Below are positions 45,026 through 56,797 of a stretch of 64,000 nt of DNA, piece after piece (position 1 is the stretch's first letter; every line of letters starts with the position of its first letter). A model generated the notes under the pieces. It searched no databases. It saw nothing but the letters and a program-made list of their open reading frames with translations, and had not been told where the DNA came from. A program made the position numbers and the translations under genes. The DNA comes from Bugula neritina (Eukaryota; Bryozoa; Gymnolaemata; Cheilostomatida; Bugulidae), in the NCBI GenBank assembly GCA_964035545.1, contig OZ037768.1:5695241-5759240 (forward strand). Reading direction: 5' to 3'.

Positions 45026-48000
45026 TCACACATCTTTATTGCTTCTCCTGTGAAAGAAGCTGAACCTTCGCCTATCAGTTCTGTTGAAGGGAGATTTCTG
45101 CTTGACTTCAGGAGTTGTCTGCTTTGCTGAGGCTTGACTGGTTGACGCAGTGCGAGACAAAGAAGCATGCGCTGACGTACCAGCGGCAGCAGAGGGTGTA
45201 TTCGGTGTACTCGCCACATTCAGTGGTTTGGCAGATGACTTCTGTTCCAACAGAAACATACAGCGCACCTGGTTCTCTACCATCTCCTCCATGTCCAGCT
45301 ACATAATATATGTACACACAGCTTCAACAGCTTGCTGCAGTTATACTTTAAGAACTAATTCAGCTGCCTGATGCAGGAAATATGTTTACAATTAGTCAGT
45401 ATGCTTTTGTTATATACAGGAGACTGTGAGGGAGCAGCTGTGGTTTAGTAGTTAGAGAGTTAGAGTGTACCTAGTAAACACAAAGTCATGGGTTTGACAA
45501 AAGGCCATTGGTAATGTTGGTGATGTTTACAATTAGTCAGCTTCCCATGTATGTTTTTCTTATATACAGCAAACCGTGACGGCCTTTACTCACCTGCCAC
45601 TGCTCAACCTGCTGAGAGAGTTTTACTTTCTTCTGTATAGTCTCAAGTAATTCTCTCTCCAACTTCCTGTTGTCGGCTTTCGTAGACTGAAGTTCTTCTT
45701 TTAGTTTGGAGATGGTTGAATCAGCTGCTTCCCTTTCCTTAACAAATGAGTCAACAGAGATGTTGGGTGGGGCCTACTTTTATATGATATGAGAGTAAAA
45801 CTGGTTTATAAAGAACCAAGTCTATAAACTAAACTCATGCAGACACACATTTTATTAAAACCTTAACCAACAGCAAACACTAAAACACATGCTTTGCAGG
45901 AAAATAATAAAAAGCATATCCACTACCTCCTTCAGCTTCTTTTCCAGCTCGTCAGTTTGTTTTGTAGCCTTAGAGGTGCGTGATTGACTGAGATCGCACT
46001 CCAACATATCAATCTTAAAGGAACGTCAACAAAACCAGACATAAATAAGCGAAAACATATGCATACATGCTTGGCTGAGCAAAGCAAAAGTATCGACATT
46101 CATGACTAGCAAATACATGTGTATCACACTAAATGACACGACTACTTCGCTATATTATGGCTATGCTCTACTAAACATGGCAAAGTAATCCAGCACTACA
46201 TGTACAGACACTACACGGCTACAATATTTCACATGCAGTAATGGTGATCAAGATTAAGTAGACAAATTCCTATAAGACTTCAGAAAATACAGGTAAGGAA
46301 ATGAGAAAACCTGATTTCAGTGAGCTTGTTACTGCAGGGTTACACAGGGCAAATAATTAAGCCAATACACAACACAGTCAGTACTGAAACTTAGTGGGGT
46401 TAGGTACTAGAGCTACGAAATTAAAGTGGTGAAGCTATGCTAGCAACTTTCATAGATAATATGCTAATTCGAACACAATATGGCAGTTGAATTAGCATGC
46501 AATCAAGTACTAATGTGATGCAGTGTTTAGAGTGGCCCAGTTAATGAGAGTGCAGGGTTTGCGATAACTTTGAAAATAAAGTGATGGCATGAACAATGAG
46601 GTGTATTGCTGGAGATATTCTACATTGAAGAGCAGAAGGCAGCTGGCAGCATGTTGATAAGCATATATTGCGAGTAACTTTGGGTCCTAAAGAGTCCCAG
46701 AGTAGATTATTGGGTAAGTTCAAACAGAACAATGCTCATACCTGTAACTGCATACAACGAAACAAAATAAATCACAATATAATAACTTATATCACCATAG
46801 CAATACAATATCATGCACTCAGGTTGAAGGAATCCTAACCAACCACAGCATGTCTGTATTGAAAGTGACTCATCATAATATATCAAATAAAGGGCGTATA
46901 ACAATGTCATGGCAATAGAGTACCACAACCAAAGATATCCAAGTATGCCCAGTTTATGTATACCACAGTTCATCTACTAGAAATATATCAATATGCTGCA
47001 TTTGAACTCGTAACCAATACAGAGCAAAGTTTACCTTTTCTGATTGCTCGGCCAGTGAACTTTTCATATCGGCTATTTGTGCCAACAATGAGCCCATTTG
47101 ATGTCTTCTTGTTACTAAGTAACGGACATGTTTAGCTGTAGAGATCAATTCCCCGTTACTGATGTCTTTACTTGTGTTGACCTTCGGTTTAGATGGAGAG
47201 GCAGAAGCGCATTCACTCACTTCCAGCTCCTCAATAATAGCCTGTAGTTCTTGAAATGTGTCCAGCACTTCCAGTTTCAGCTGCAACATACAGACTTTTG
47301 TCAACTCTGTTGATATAAATAAGTAATAGATTTTAAGGACAGTGACAGTGTCAGTATACATGCATACTATGTAACACCACTTATGCTGATGAATGTCACA
47401 GCAAATAAGAATCGGAAATTAACTCCCCAATACAATTTGCTACCAAATTTGGCGACAATACATTAGATACGTTTGTATGGGAGCCCAGATGACACATATC
47501 AAAATAGTATGCAGTTCATATCTTGCGTCAGCAGTAATAGCAATGTATGCAGCCTAAGGTATGGTGTGCAAATCCCCTGACAAAAGTGAAATAATTAATG
47601 GGCTTTAGGACTAAATAATTATACCAGTTGACTATTTGCAGTAAAAGTGACTTAACATACTAAATGGCCACCTGTTTTATTTTCAATCGACTCAGTTTGA
47701 AAAGTTTCACATTCTTTCCGATTTACCAGTTCCCACACACCAAGTAATGTTTTGCCATGACTACAGAACGTAACTGCCTAATGACACCACAGTATCACTA
47801 CACACAGCATATTACACACAGCATAGTACACACAGTATATTACACACAGTATAGTACACACAGTATATTACACACAGTATAGTACACAGTAAATTACACA
47901 CAGTAAATTACACACAGTATATTACACACAGTATAGTACACACAGTATATTACACACAGTATATTACACACAGTATATTACACACAGTATATTACACACA

Positions 48001-51000
48001 GTATATTACACACAGTATATTACACACAGTATAGTACACAGTATATTACACACAGTATATTACACACAGTATATTACACACAGTATATAACACACAGCAT
48101 ATTACACAGAGTATATTACACACAGTATAGTACACACAGTATAGTACACACAGTATATTACACACAGTATATTACACAGAGTATATTACACACAGTATAT
48201 TACACAGTATAGCACACACAGTATATTACACACAGTATATTACACACAGTATATAACACACAGTATATTACACACAGTATATTACACACAGTATATTACA
48301 CACAGCATATTACACACAGTATAGTACACACAGTATATTACACACAGTATATTACACAGTATATTACACACAGTATATTACACACAGTATATTACACACA
48401 GTATATTACACCTGGAATAAAATACTGAGCTATCTGTATGTCTAACCTGACTCAAGTTATCAACTGGGAGCACAGTATTGGCTTCTTCACTGTCTAACTC
48501 ATCTAGTAGACTGAGATTTGAGCTGTAGCCTGAGGTGAGAGATTTCTGTGAGTATTCCAACTCCTCAAGGAAGGAGGGTGAGCTAACTGATGAGTTTGAA
48601 GCTAACTCATGAATCTGTTCAAACAGTTCTGTGTTTTTTTCCTTCAAGATCTCTATCTGTTTATCACTTATCCGCACCTGTTGATTGAAGATGGAATTGA
48701 GATCGCTTACAAAATAAATCTCAAAAACCCAGGAGACATTTTTTACTGTGGATATTTCAAATGAAAGAGACGCAACTAACAGAGTCATACAAATATGTAC
48801 ATGACTAGTAACAGAGCAAATTAGTTTTGGATATCAAATCAGTAAAGTTTTGTATTGTTTTTGCCCTCTTTCTTAGAATGTCTATTCCCACGCATCCAGC
48901 CATGATAAGACGGCACCACCCAAACAGCTCTCTTTTTTAACCACAGCTGGTAAAGATATTATGAGCCATGGTGGGGAAACAAGATAACACCAATTAATAA
49001 ACAGACATGATAATTAATCAACTTTCATTTTAATCTTGACCAAGATGGGCAATAAAATCTACTGAATGCTAGCAATAGTGTCTTCAGTAAAATATGGAGT
49101 ATCCAGTATAGTATGGAGTATTGAATATGACAAGCTGTTGCTAGAAGAAGTTGAGCAGCATGCTAATCTGATAAGGGACACCAAGCACATGTTATCTCCT
49201 GTCATTTCACTCATTAGACATGTGTCAATACAGCACAGCAAAGTAGTTAGCAGCATATCACTTCTATATTATTTTAATATAATCATAATATACTCATTTT
49301 CACACGCCCTTAACGGGTGGGACTAAGATTCTAACGACTAACTCCATGTGTTGGAGTTGCTCAAAGGAATGACTCATAAAATACAGTAATTTGACCAAAC
49401 TTAGCGAGCTAAAAAACAGAGGTAGGTTAGAGGTTAGAAAAACTAGATGAGAAACTTTGCAAAATAATTTACACTTCCATGATTGTCAACACACACCGAA
49501 ACCGAAGCTTATAAAAACCATCTAAAACCTTTGGCTATTAAAATTTCTTCGTTATCTTAAGACTTAAATGCATTAGCCTACACATGATGAATATTTTACC
49601 TATAGTGCGATCATTGATTTATATAAAACTTTAACAGTTAATGCAATATTGGAATGAAGCTTTTATACCTTTGTTATACATACATGATGTATATATAGAA
49701 AAAGTATACACTATATAGTATGCATGCAGTATATATAACTACTATAACAGTATAGTAAACTGTATAACCCACACAACACTTTGATTGTCAAGCTGTTAGG
49801 TAGAACTATTACATTAGTTTGTCCAATGACTTACTGTTTTCCCAAACCAGAAATTTGGTACATCGTTTTTACAACAACACCTCAAAGAGTGTATGTAACG
49901 TAAGCACTTTGACGACCATAAGGAATTCTAGAGCAACACGAGAACGAACCTGCTCGAGAGCTTCCTGCTTCTCTTTCTCCAGCAAACCATTCTTATAGGA
50001 GAGTTCGTCGCACTTCTTGTTGTACCTGTCATTCAGATTGGTGAGCATGCTGACTTTCTGCTCGGCATCCTGGTGCTTCCGTCTGATCATCGACTCCTGC
50101 ATGGAAATAGTCAGCATTACAATACCAGTAATACTAGAGACTTTTGCATATAATTACACATCTTCTTCTACACTCAGCAATGATATTCTCTGCATTTCCA
50201 TTGCTTCATGTGAATGAATTTTTCATTCTCATTGTTTGGAAATAGTTCCTTCGAATGAAACCACTGTAACCATACGTTAATGCAAACCCGTTAATGCAAA
50301 CCACAACCACAAATTGCTCTGAGCACATATATTCATAGGATCCATTTGAAGCAATGGAACGGCAGTGATAGTGACATGATACAGTGACAGGGGACACAAC
50401 TCATGGTCCACTGTAGCCTCAGTACCTTAGTGCACAGGTCATTGTAGTCTTGTGTCAGTGAACTATTTGATGCTTTCAGATCATCTAAACATCTTTTCAA
50501 ATCCTGATTGGCAGCCTTCAACAGTTCTTCAGACTCCAAAACCTGGCAGCAACACAAATAATCATATTACTGCTACTAGCTAATCAACTGCTGTTAAGAA
50601 ATGAGAAATTAATTAAAACAAGAAACAAAAGCATGCTAAGAGATAATTCACTGCAAGGTGATGCATCAACATGTTTTACACAACCAACAATGTAGTCTAG
50701 TGACTACAGTCTACAGCCTAAAATATGCTGAAAAATTACTAACAGTAAAAGCCAAAAAAAAAAAACTCAAAGCTTGCAGAGGCCTCTCTAGAAGAGATTT
50801 GGTGCATCCACCACTTGCCCCCCCCCCCGCCCTCCCAGGCACCTGACAACACCCTGATTACCTTGTCCAGCTCCTGGGAGAGTCGCTGGTTCTGCTGAGC
50901 AAGTTGGTTGATCTCTTGAGCACTCTGACTTTGTATAGCAAACTGCTTAGCCCTAGCACTCAGCTGTTCTCTCAGCACCATTATGTCTTCATTGTGGGTC

Positions 51001-52873
51001 CTCATCACATCGTCCCACTCCACTGAATGCTTAGCTAGCTGATTCTTCAACCACATATTTTCACTCTTGAGTTTCTACAAAATGTGAAACAAGCAGCTGT
51101 AAGATGTCAGTACCAGATGAAGGGTAGAGGGAAGCCTTAGGTTCAGTGTTTAGTCCACAGTAACAGTGTGAAGGGTACATTAGCCGTAACTACTTCTGTG
51201 TTCTCAACAGAGTAAGGACCAGGGTTTCCATATCATGAAAAAAGAATATTGCTAGAAGCAGCACTGACTTAGGGGGTGACTGAGTACAGTATTTGTATAC
51301 ACTTCAAACTCTAAACCGCCAACCAAAATACTCAGCGACCACCAGCTCGGTGCTGCTTCAAGCAACTTCCAAGACGAAATATAGCCTCTCCTCTAGGAGT
51401 TGTCCAACACCTCAGCTGCCCATCAACTGGTCACATCTGAAGCTTTGGTTGGAGAGTTTTTTTGGCATAAATAAAGCAATCAGATAACAAAGACTATGAG
51501 TAATTTTGAAATGTATTGGGGATTTATTCCAGTATTTGCTTCTACACACAGTTTCTGAGCATAAAGTTTCTACACATACACTTGCTGCACACACAATACG
51601 CCTCAGCTAGTATATTGATTTGCACCTGATTGCTGAATGCAGTGTATTACAGGACAAGTATTTGGAATATGAGATATTCTATAGACAACCATGTTTCTGT
51701 CAACAAACAATGTATGTGTTTGTGTAAAATAACCCAAGTGGGTGGGTCTGCAACATATCAGATGACTGCATCTTTCATGCTATTATATATATATATATAT
51801 ATATATAGGACTATATATATAATATATAATATAAAATATATATAATATAAAATATATATAATATAAAATATATATAATATATAGGACTATAAAATGTGAG
51901 CAAAAGCTCTAGATTCTATAATATAAAATGTATAACATCTGAACAGTGTAGGTATGCTTCACAGTGTAAAATAGAATAAATATTATGTTCTGCTTATTCC
52001 AATAGGGTTTAATTGAATTTTCATATTCAAATTTATAAAATACTATATAATATCCAGTAACTAGTGGAGCTCTAGGTATATCAAGGTGTGTGAGGCAACA
52101 GGTGACTATGGAAACCTTATATCTATCATTTTATGTTAAGTATTAACCTATGACTAGCTAATAGTTAGCACAACACTATTACTGGCCCACTCTAACTGAT
52201 GAATAAAAAAACTTCATAGATTACTAACTATGAGCATGGTTATGTAACATGAGTTGTCACACTAGAATAGTTATAGTAAATCCTAATCAATTATCACCAA
52301 GAGAACTTAGTGAGGTGTCATTGGATAAACATTAGTGTGAATCAGTACAAAATTAATTACTGAATTTTCAAAATGCTGAAACCTAAAAATTCTGATATAA
52401 CAATTTAAATGCGTTGGTTTTAATGAAATGAAACACATAACTAAAAAGACAATTAAATGATTTGCGCTTCATGAGTGGTGAAACTAAATCTTTTCATTTT
52501 AAGATCAGAACATAAAACTTTAGGGCAAAATGTGGAATTGTTCTATAAGCAGCTCCAAGTTGGGGGTGAAGGACCATTTTAGTTTGGAAGTCTCAAGCTT
52601 GGAGTTGAGACCAAACTCCAAACTTGAGACCCCCAAACTAAAATGGTCCTTCACCCCCAACTTGGAGCTGCTTATAGAACAATCCCAAAATATGGGCCAC
52701 ATAGCTTTCCAAGTTCTCACCTCTGTCTGAGAATGATAGTCCTGATAAGCTCTGTCATACTCCCTTGTCAAGGACTCGTTTTTCTCTAAAAGAGCTTTAC
52801 CAAGTTCCCCAGCAAGTTGAAGGTCATTTTCACGTTCTTCAAGCATGCGGTAAACTTCATCAATGGAAGACAT
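45026..52873 (-). CDS. BICDL1: BICDL1-like dynein-dynactin cargo adaptor (coiled coil)
   Basis: Nine exons (minus): 52721-52873, 50862-51074, 50426-50542, 49950-50096, 48447-48677, 47035-47280, 45927-46013, 45594-45773, 45026-45298; 548 aa. Nearly the whole protein is heptad-rich coiled coil. The N-terminus has LQLAGELGKALLEKN, matching the CC1 box (AAxxG type) that binds the dynein light intermediate chain. The C-terminal coil ends KVKLSQQVEQWQLDMEEMV, close to the BICDL ending SQQLEAWQ..., and the tail has RRFSFFHR like the family's FSFF terminus. Such adaptors link Rab-marked vesicles to dynein. Length is near the ~570 aa of human BICDL1. All eight introns are phase 0, so a skipped or missed exon would not break the frame. 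Confidence 0.85.
45432..45525 (+). mobile_element. Decayed copy of the tRNA-derived SINE, in a BICDL1-like intron
   Basis: Aligns with the copy at 32338: GGAGCAG, TGGTTTAGTAGTTAGAG, TAGTAAACAC.AAG.CATGGGTT, GACAAA.GGCCA. Box B is destroyed (GGGTTTGAC), so this copy is old. Confidence 0.65.
47800..48412. repeat. 14-bp minisatellite in a BICDL1-like intron
   Basis: About 43 imperfect copies of CACACAGTATATTA, with variants CATATT, TATAGT and shortened 11-12 bp units. It ends about 35 bases from the donor of the exon at 48447-48677. Confidence 0.95.
51256..51358. mobile_element. Short MITE (103 bp) in BICDL1-like intron 1
   Basis: Ends AAGCAGCACTGACTTAGGGG and, inverted, AAGCAGCACCGAGCTGGTGG; inner arms meet at TGAGTA. 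The start GCAGC..GACTTAGGGGGTGACTGAGT resembles the terminal repeat of the MITE at 27672. Confidence 0.65.
51784..51885. repeat. TA-rich simple repeat in BICDL1-like intron 1
   Basis: (TA)n followed by repeated AATATATAATATAAA-type words to about 51885. Confidence 0.9.
52537..52683. mobile_element. 147-bp near-perfect hairpin element in BICDL1-like intron 1
   Basis: Left arm from ATTGTTCTATAAGCAGCTCC pairs along its whole length with the right arm ending GGAGCTGCTTATAGAACAAT; the loop is only a few bases (near 52607-52613). The end word ATAAGCAGCTCC.AGTTGGGG is the same terminal repeat as in the MITE at 27672, so this is a foldback member of that family. Confidence 0.85.
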
Positions 52874-53219
52874 GGCTTCTACTCAATCAAAAACTCCAAC
52901 ATCCAGCCCAGGACCAATTCTAAAAATTTATAGAATTCACAATGAACAGAGATCAGCTTGCTATATTTCACTCACTGATAGTGGCAGTCAGCATGTTAAC
53001 TGATGTAACTAGCCAGTGACACCTGCTAAGTAGTGTCAGATGAGTAGCAGGCTACATGTATTATGAGATCTTTAAATTGAGACTACAGAGCAGGTGCTTG
53101 TACAGTTCTCCTCATTATTGTGCCCAAAAACTGGTAATGGCTAGGTAAAGACAATGAAATGCTAAGCAAGGACACCTTTGTTGAAAAATGGAAAGAGTTA
53201 CCATGCTCAAAAGCCAACC
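52874..53219. other. Upstream region of BICDL1-like
   Basis: About 350 bases upstream of the BICDL1-like start codon. No clear TATA box or other element is seen; it ends where the inverted-arm element begins. Confidence 0.45.
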
Positions 53220-56200
53220 AATAGACCATGTAAGATTGGTACATTTACTACCTTGTACCAATTCTAGAATACTCACCACTATAACTTATATAAACTTCTG
53301 CAAGTTCAAATGCAAAATGCATACTTCTAGGAAATAGCTGTGCAACTTTTATTACATGCATTATTTTATTTCATATCTTAAATTTATGAAACATGAGTTC
53401 ATTTTTCAAAATGTTTAATTCAAGTGCTTAAAAAATGCAAATAAAAAGTACAAGTTTAAAAAAATACCCTGGTGCAAATTGACCACAGCCCCAGCTGTTT
53501 TGGCAAAACACATTTAATGACATTTTCATTGACATAGTGGTAAATGGGCTGGTTGTTTTTGGCAGATGAGTAGCACGCTGGCTGGCTGCAACTTTATACA
53601 ATTCTGATTGGCTGGACTCTACCTGACCAGCTAATGATTGTATATGATTGGCCTAATAATTCATTTGCATTTGAAAATGTAGAGTTTTATATAAGTTATA
53701 GTGGTGATATTTTAGAGTTGGTACACACCCATTTTTGGTTGAGTTTTATAGTCTGATCATGCTGTAGTCATCTACAATACTTCAGTGTATGGGGAAATTA
53801 TTAGTATTACGAAATCTGTTCTGGCTTATATTGCTATGCCAGTTTTCTGGCTTGGTTTGTAATAAACCATAGGCAGCTATATAACTTAGGTGATTTCATC
53901 GAAGGTAGACACTGTTTAGGTGCAGCAAATCAAACACTGTTGTTACTATTGCAAAACAGTAGCAATAGCATAGCACAGTCAGCGCACTGTAATGGCAGTG
54001 CTGCACCATATTTATCATCACTAGCATATATTTACAGCACACTGACGAACACATGTATAAGCATGTGCTAAGCATAAATTAGTAGCTTATGTACCCACCA
54101 TTATTTTACTTAAAAAAATTACAACAGTAATTTTTTTAACTTGGTTGCATATTTATTTGCAGGGGTTAAAATGCACAGCTTTTAGCAATAGACAACATAG
54201 ACGATTTATATAAAAATGAGCTTTAACCTGTAGTGCTTAGCATGCTAGTCTACACTGTTACTTGGTATCATGACTATTTTGTACATTATTTACTTAGTGA
54301 AACAGCATGTTTATCCCACAAATGCAATGCCATCAGCCATAGGACAATATAGTCCAGTTTTTTCAACTATGAAGTAATTTTGTTAGCAGCTTGCTTCATT
54401 TTTAAGTGATATTTAACGTGAGCTTCTCAGTCTCAAGTCATTGTTCGAGCAAATATCTGCACCTAGCTCTGAAGCTATACTAATGAGTTTTCAATACATG
54501 TTTTTCCTCACTCAAAGTAATCATCAACCACCATTGAGGCAGGAAGATGACAAAAACATTCCGAGGGCTATAGTATCCAATACCATATGCCAGCCATTAA
54601 AACTTCACTATAGTGCTTCCGGAGCACACCTATTTCTACTACATGGCGATCTTCCTACAGTATTTACTTATTTCCTAGCCATGCCACCTGGAAAGAAAGG
54701 CCATTTTCAACTGTCTAGAATGCAGTAACTCTAAACTAAATTAATTGCTATATCCTTAGAATCCAGGTTAAAAGAGCAATCAACCATAAAGGACTTGATA
54801 TCCTAAATAGTCCTGGAGGTGTAAGCTTACTGTTTGCATCTCTTTTAGAAAATATTATAATAGTCTGCTGTGCTTTCTGCAGCTACCTTTGGTAACCAAT
54901 AAAGTGTAGCACTTTAATATATTTTTTTGGTGTGCTATTGTATATGCATGTGCTATACCACTATGCTTTGTAAGTTAAAGTCTGATATTAATGGTTTTTG
55001 GGTGAAAGAAAATGGCAGCTCAGACTCGATGCTTATTTTTGCAAAATACAGCCTCATATATGGATAATATTTTGTTGGTAGCAATGTTGTATGCAGTCAG
55101 TGTTGAAATATAATGCCTTCATTACAGTTTTAGTGGGATCAGCAATTTCTTTGTAACTATCATGTTGCATCACACAATAAGAAAAAAATGTTCATCAAAT
55201 CCAATGTTTAATCACCATTTATTCTAGCATACCAGAGAACCTTTGTATTTTACCCAACTGACTAAAACATGTATTGAAAACTCATTAGTAAAATTGTTGA
55301 TGTTATTGCAGTAGCTTCACAGCTAAGTGTAGGCACTTCATCCAGCAATGGTTTGAGGCTGATTACTTCACAGTTAAAAGAATCTAGAGTCTATAGATTC
55401 TAGACTATATTGTCCCATGGCTAATGTCATTACATTTGTAGGATAATCATGCTGTTTCGCTAAGTAAATCATATACAAGAAAGGGTTATCAACATGGTAT
55501 TATATGGTGATGATACCAACTGGCAATATAGACCCACATGCAAGGCATTACATGTTAATACTAATTTTTATACAAAATGTCTACATTATCTGTGCAATTA
55601 AACTCTTGCAGATTAATATGTGATTGATTAAAAAAGCTAATGCTATATAAATTTAAAAAAAATAGTAGTGAGTACACAAGCAAATAACTTATGGTTAGCG
55701 TAGGTTCATGCATTTGTAATATGCGTGTGAAGCAATTTTTTAAATAATTATATTAAAGTAAACTGAAGCGCAAAGTAATCAGACCATGAGAATGTATTCA
55801 GTAATATGCATTGATTTAAAACTAAATCATGAAATGATTATCATTTTTGCAACCTCTGTACTTGGTAGACAGGATAGAGAGGGGTGGTGTGACTGCTGTA
55901 ACTGTGTTACTGCTCTACATACTAACAGACTAGGCTAGTGTATTTAAGTGCTTTACATAAGATATTTTAATAAAACTGGTGAGTTTAGTGTGGCCACTGC
56001 CATTGCAGCTTGGTGACTGTGCTAATGTGCTATGCTCTCACTACTGCTTTACAATACAACCAAGTAACAGCACTGGTTGATTTGATGTTCTAAGGCCAAG
56101 TAATGTCTACCTCTGATGAAATCACCGAAGTTATAACAGCCTGCATATAGTTGATGAAAAACTAAGTCAGAAAACTGGCATAGCAATATAAGCCAAAACA

Positions 56201-56797
56201 GATTTCGTAATACTAATAATTTCCCCATACACTGAAGTATTGTAGATGACTACAGCATGATCAGACTATAAAACTCAACCAAAAATGGGTGTGTACCAAC
56301 TCTAAAATATCACCACTATAACTTATATAAGACTCTACATTTTCAAATGCAAATGAATTATTAGGCCAATCAGATACAATCATTAGCTGGTCATGTAGAG
56401 TCCAGCCAATCAGAATTGTATAAAGTTGCAGCCAGCCAGCGTGCTACTCATCTGCCAAAAACAACCAGCCCATTTACCACTATGTCAATGAAAATGTCAT
56501 TAAATGTGTTTTGCCAAAACAGCTGGGGCTGTGGTCAATTTGCACCAGGGTATTTTTTTAAACTTGTACTTTTTATTTGCATTTTTTAAGCACTTAAATT
56601 AAACATTTTGAAAAATGAACTCATGATTCATAAATTCAAGATATGAAATAAAATAATGCATGTAATAAAAGTTGCACAGCTATTTCCTAGAAGTATGCAT
56701 TTTGCATTTGAACTTGCAGAAGTTTATATAAGTTATAGTGGTGAGTATTCTAGAAATGGTACAAGGTAGTAAATGTACCAATCTTACATGGTCTATT
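53220..56797. mobile_element. 3.6-kb element with ~0.8-kb inverted terminal arms
   Basis: The left arm starts AATAGACCATGTAAGATTGG at 53220; its inverse ends at 56797. Arms match closely (a few mismatches per 100 bases) for about 560 bases and more loosely to about 54010 on the left and 55990 on the right. Inside each arm lies a 433-bp unit (53274-53706 and 56311-56743) itself bounded by CACCACTATAACTTATATAA in inverted orientation. The ~2 kb centre has no recognisable transposase. It looks like a non-autonomous DNA transposon or a nested insertion that made a large palindrome. Confidence 0.8.

Noticed and set aside
47800-48412. Satellite as a centromeric or telomeric repeat
   Set aside because: It is a short local 14-bp array inside one intron with no larger organisation.
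54441-54728. Possible transposase or host gene (95 codons) in the centre of the inverted-arm element
   Set aside because: Too short, no catalytic motif and no recognised similarity.
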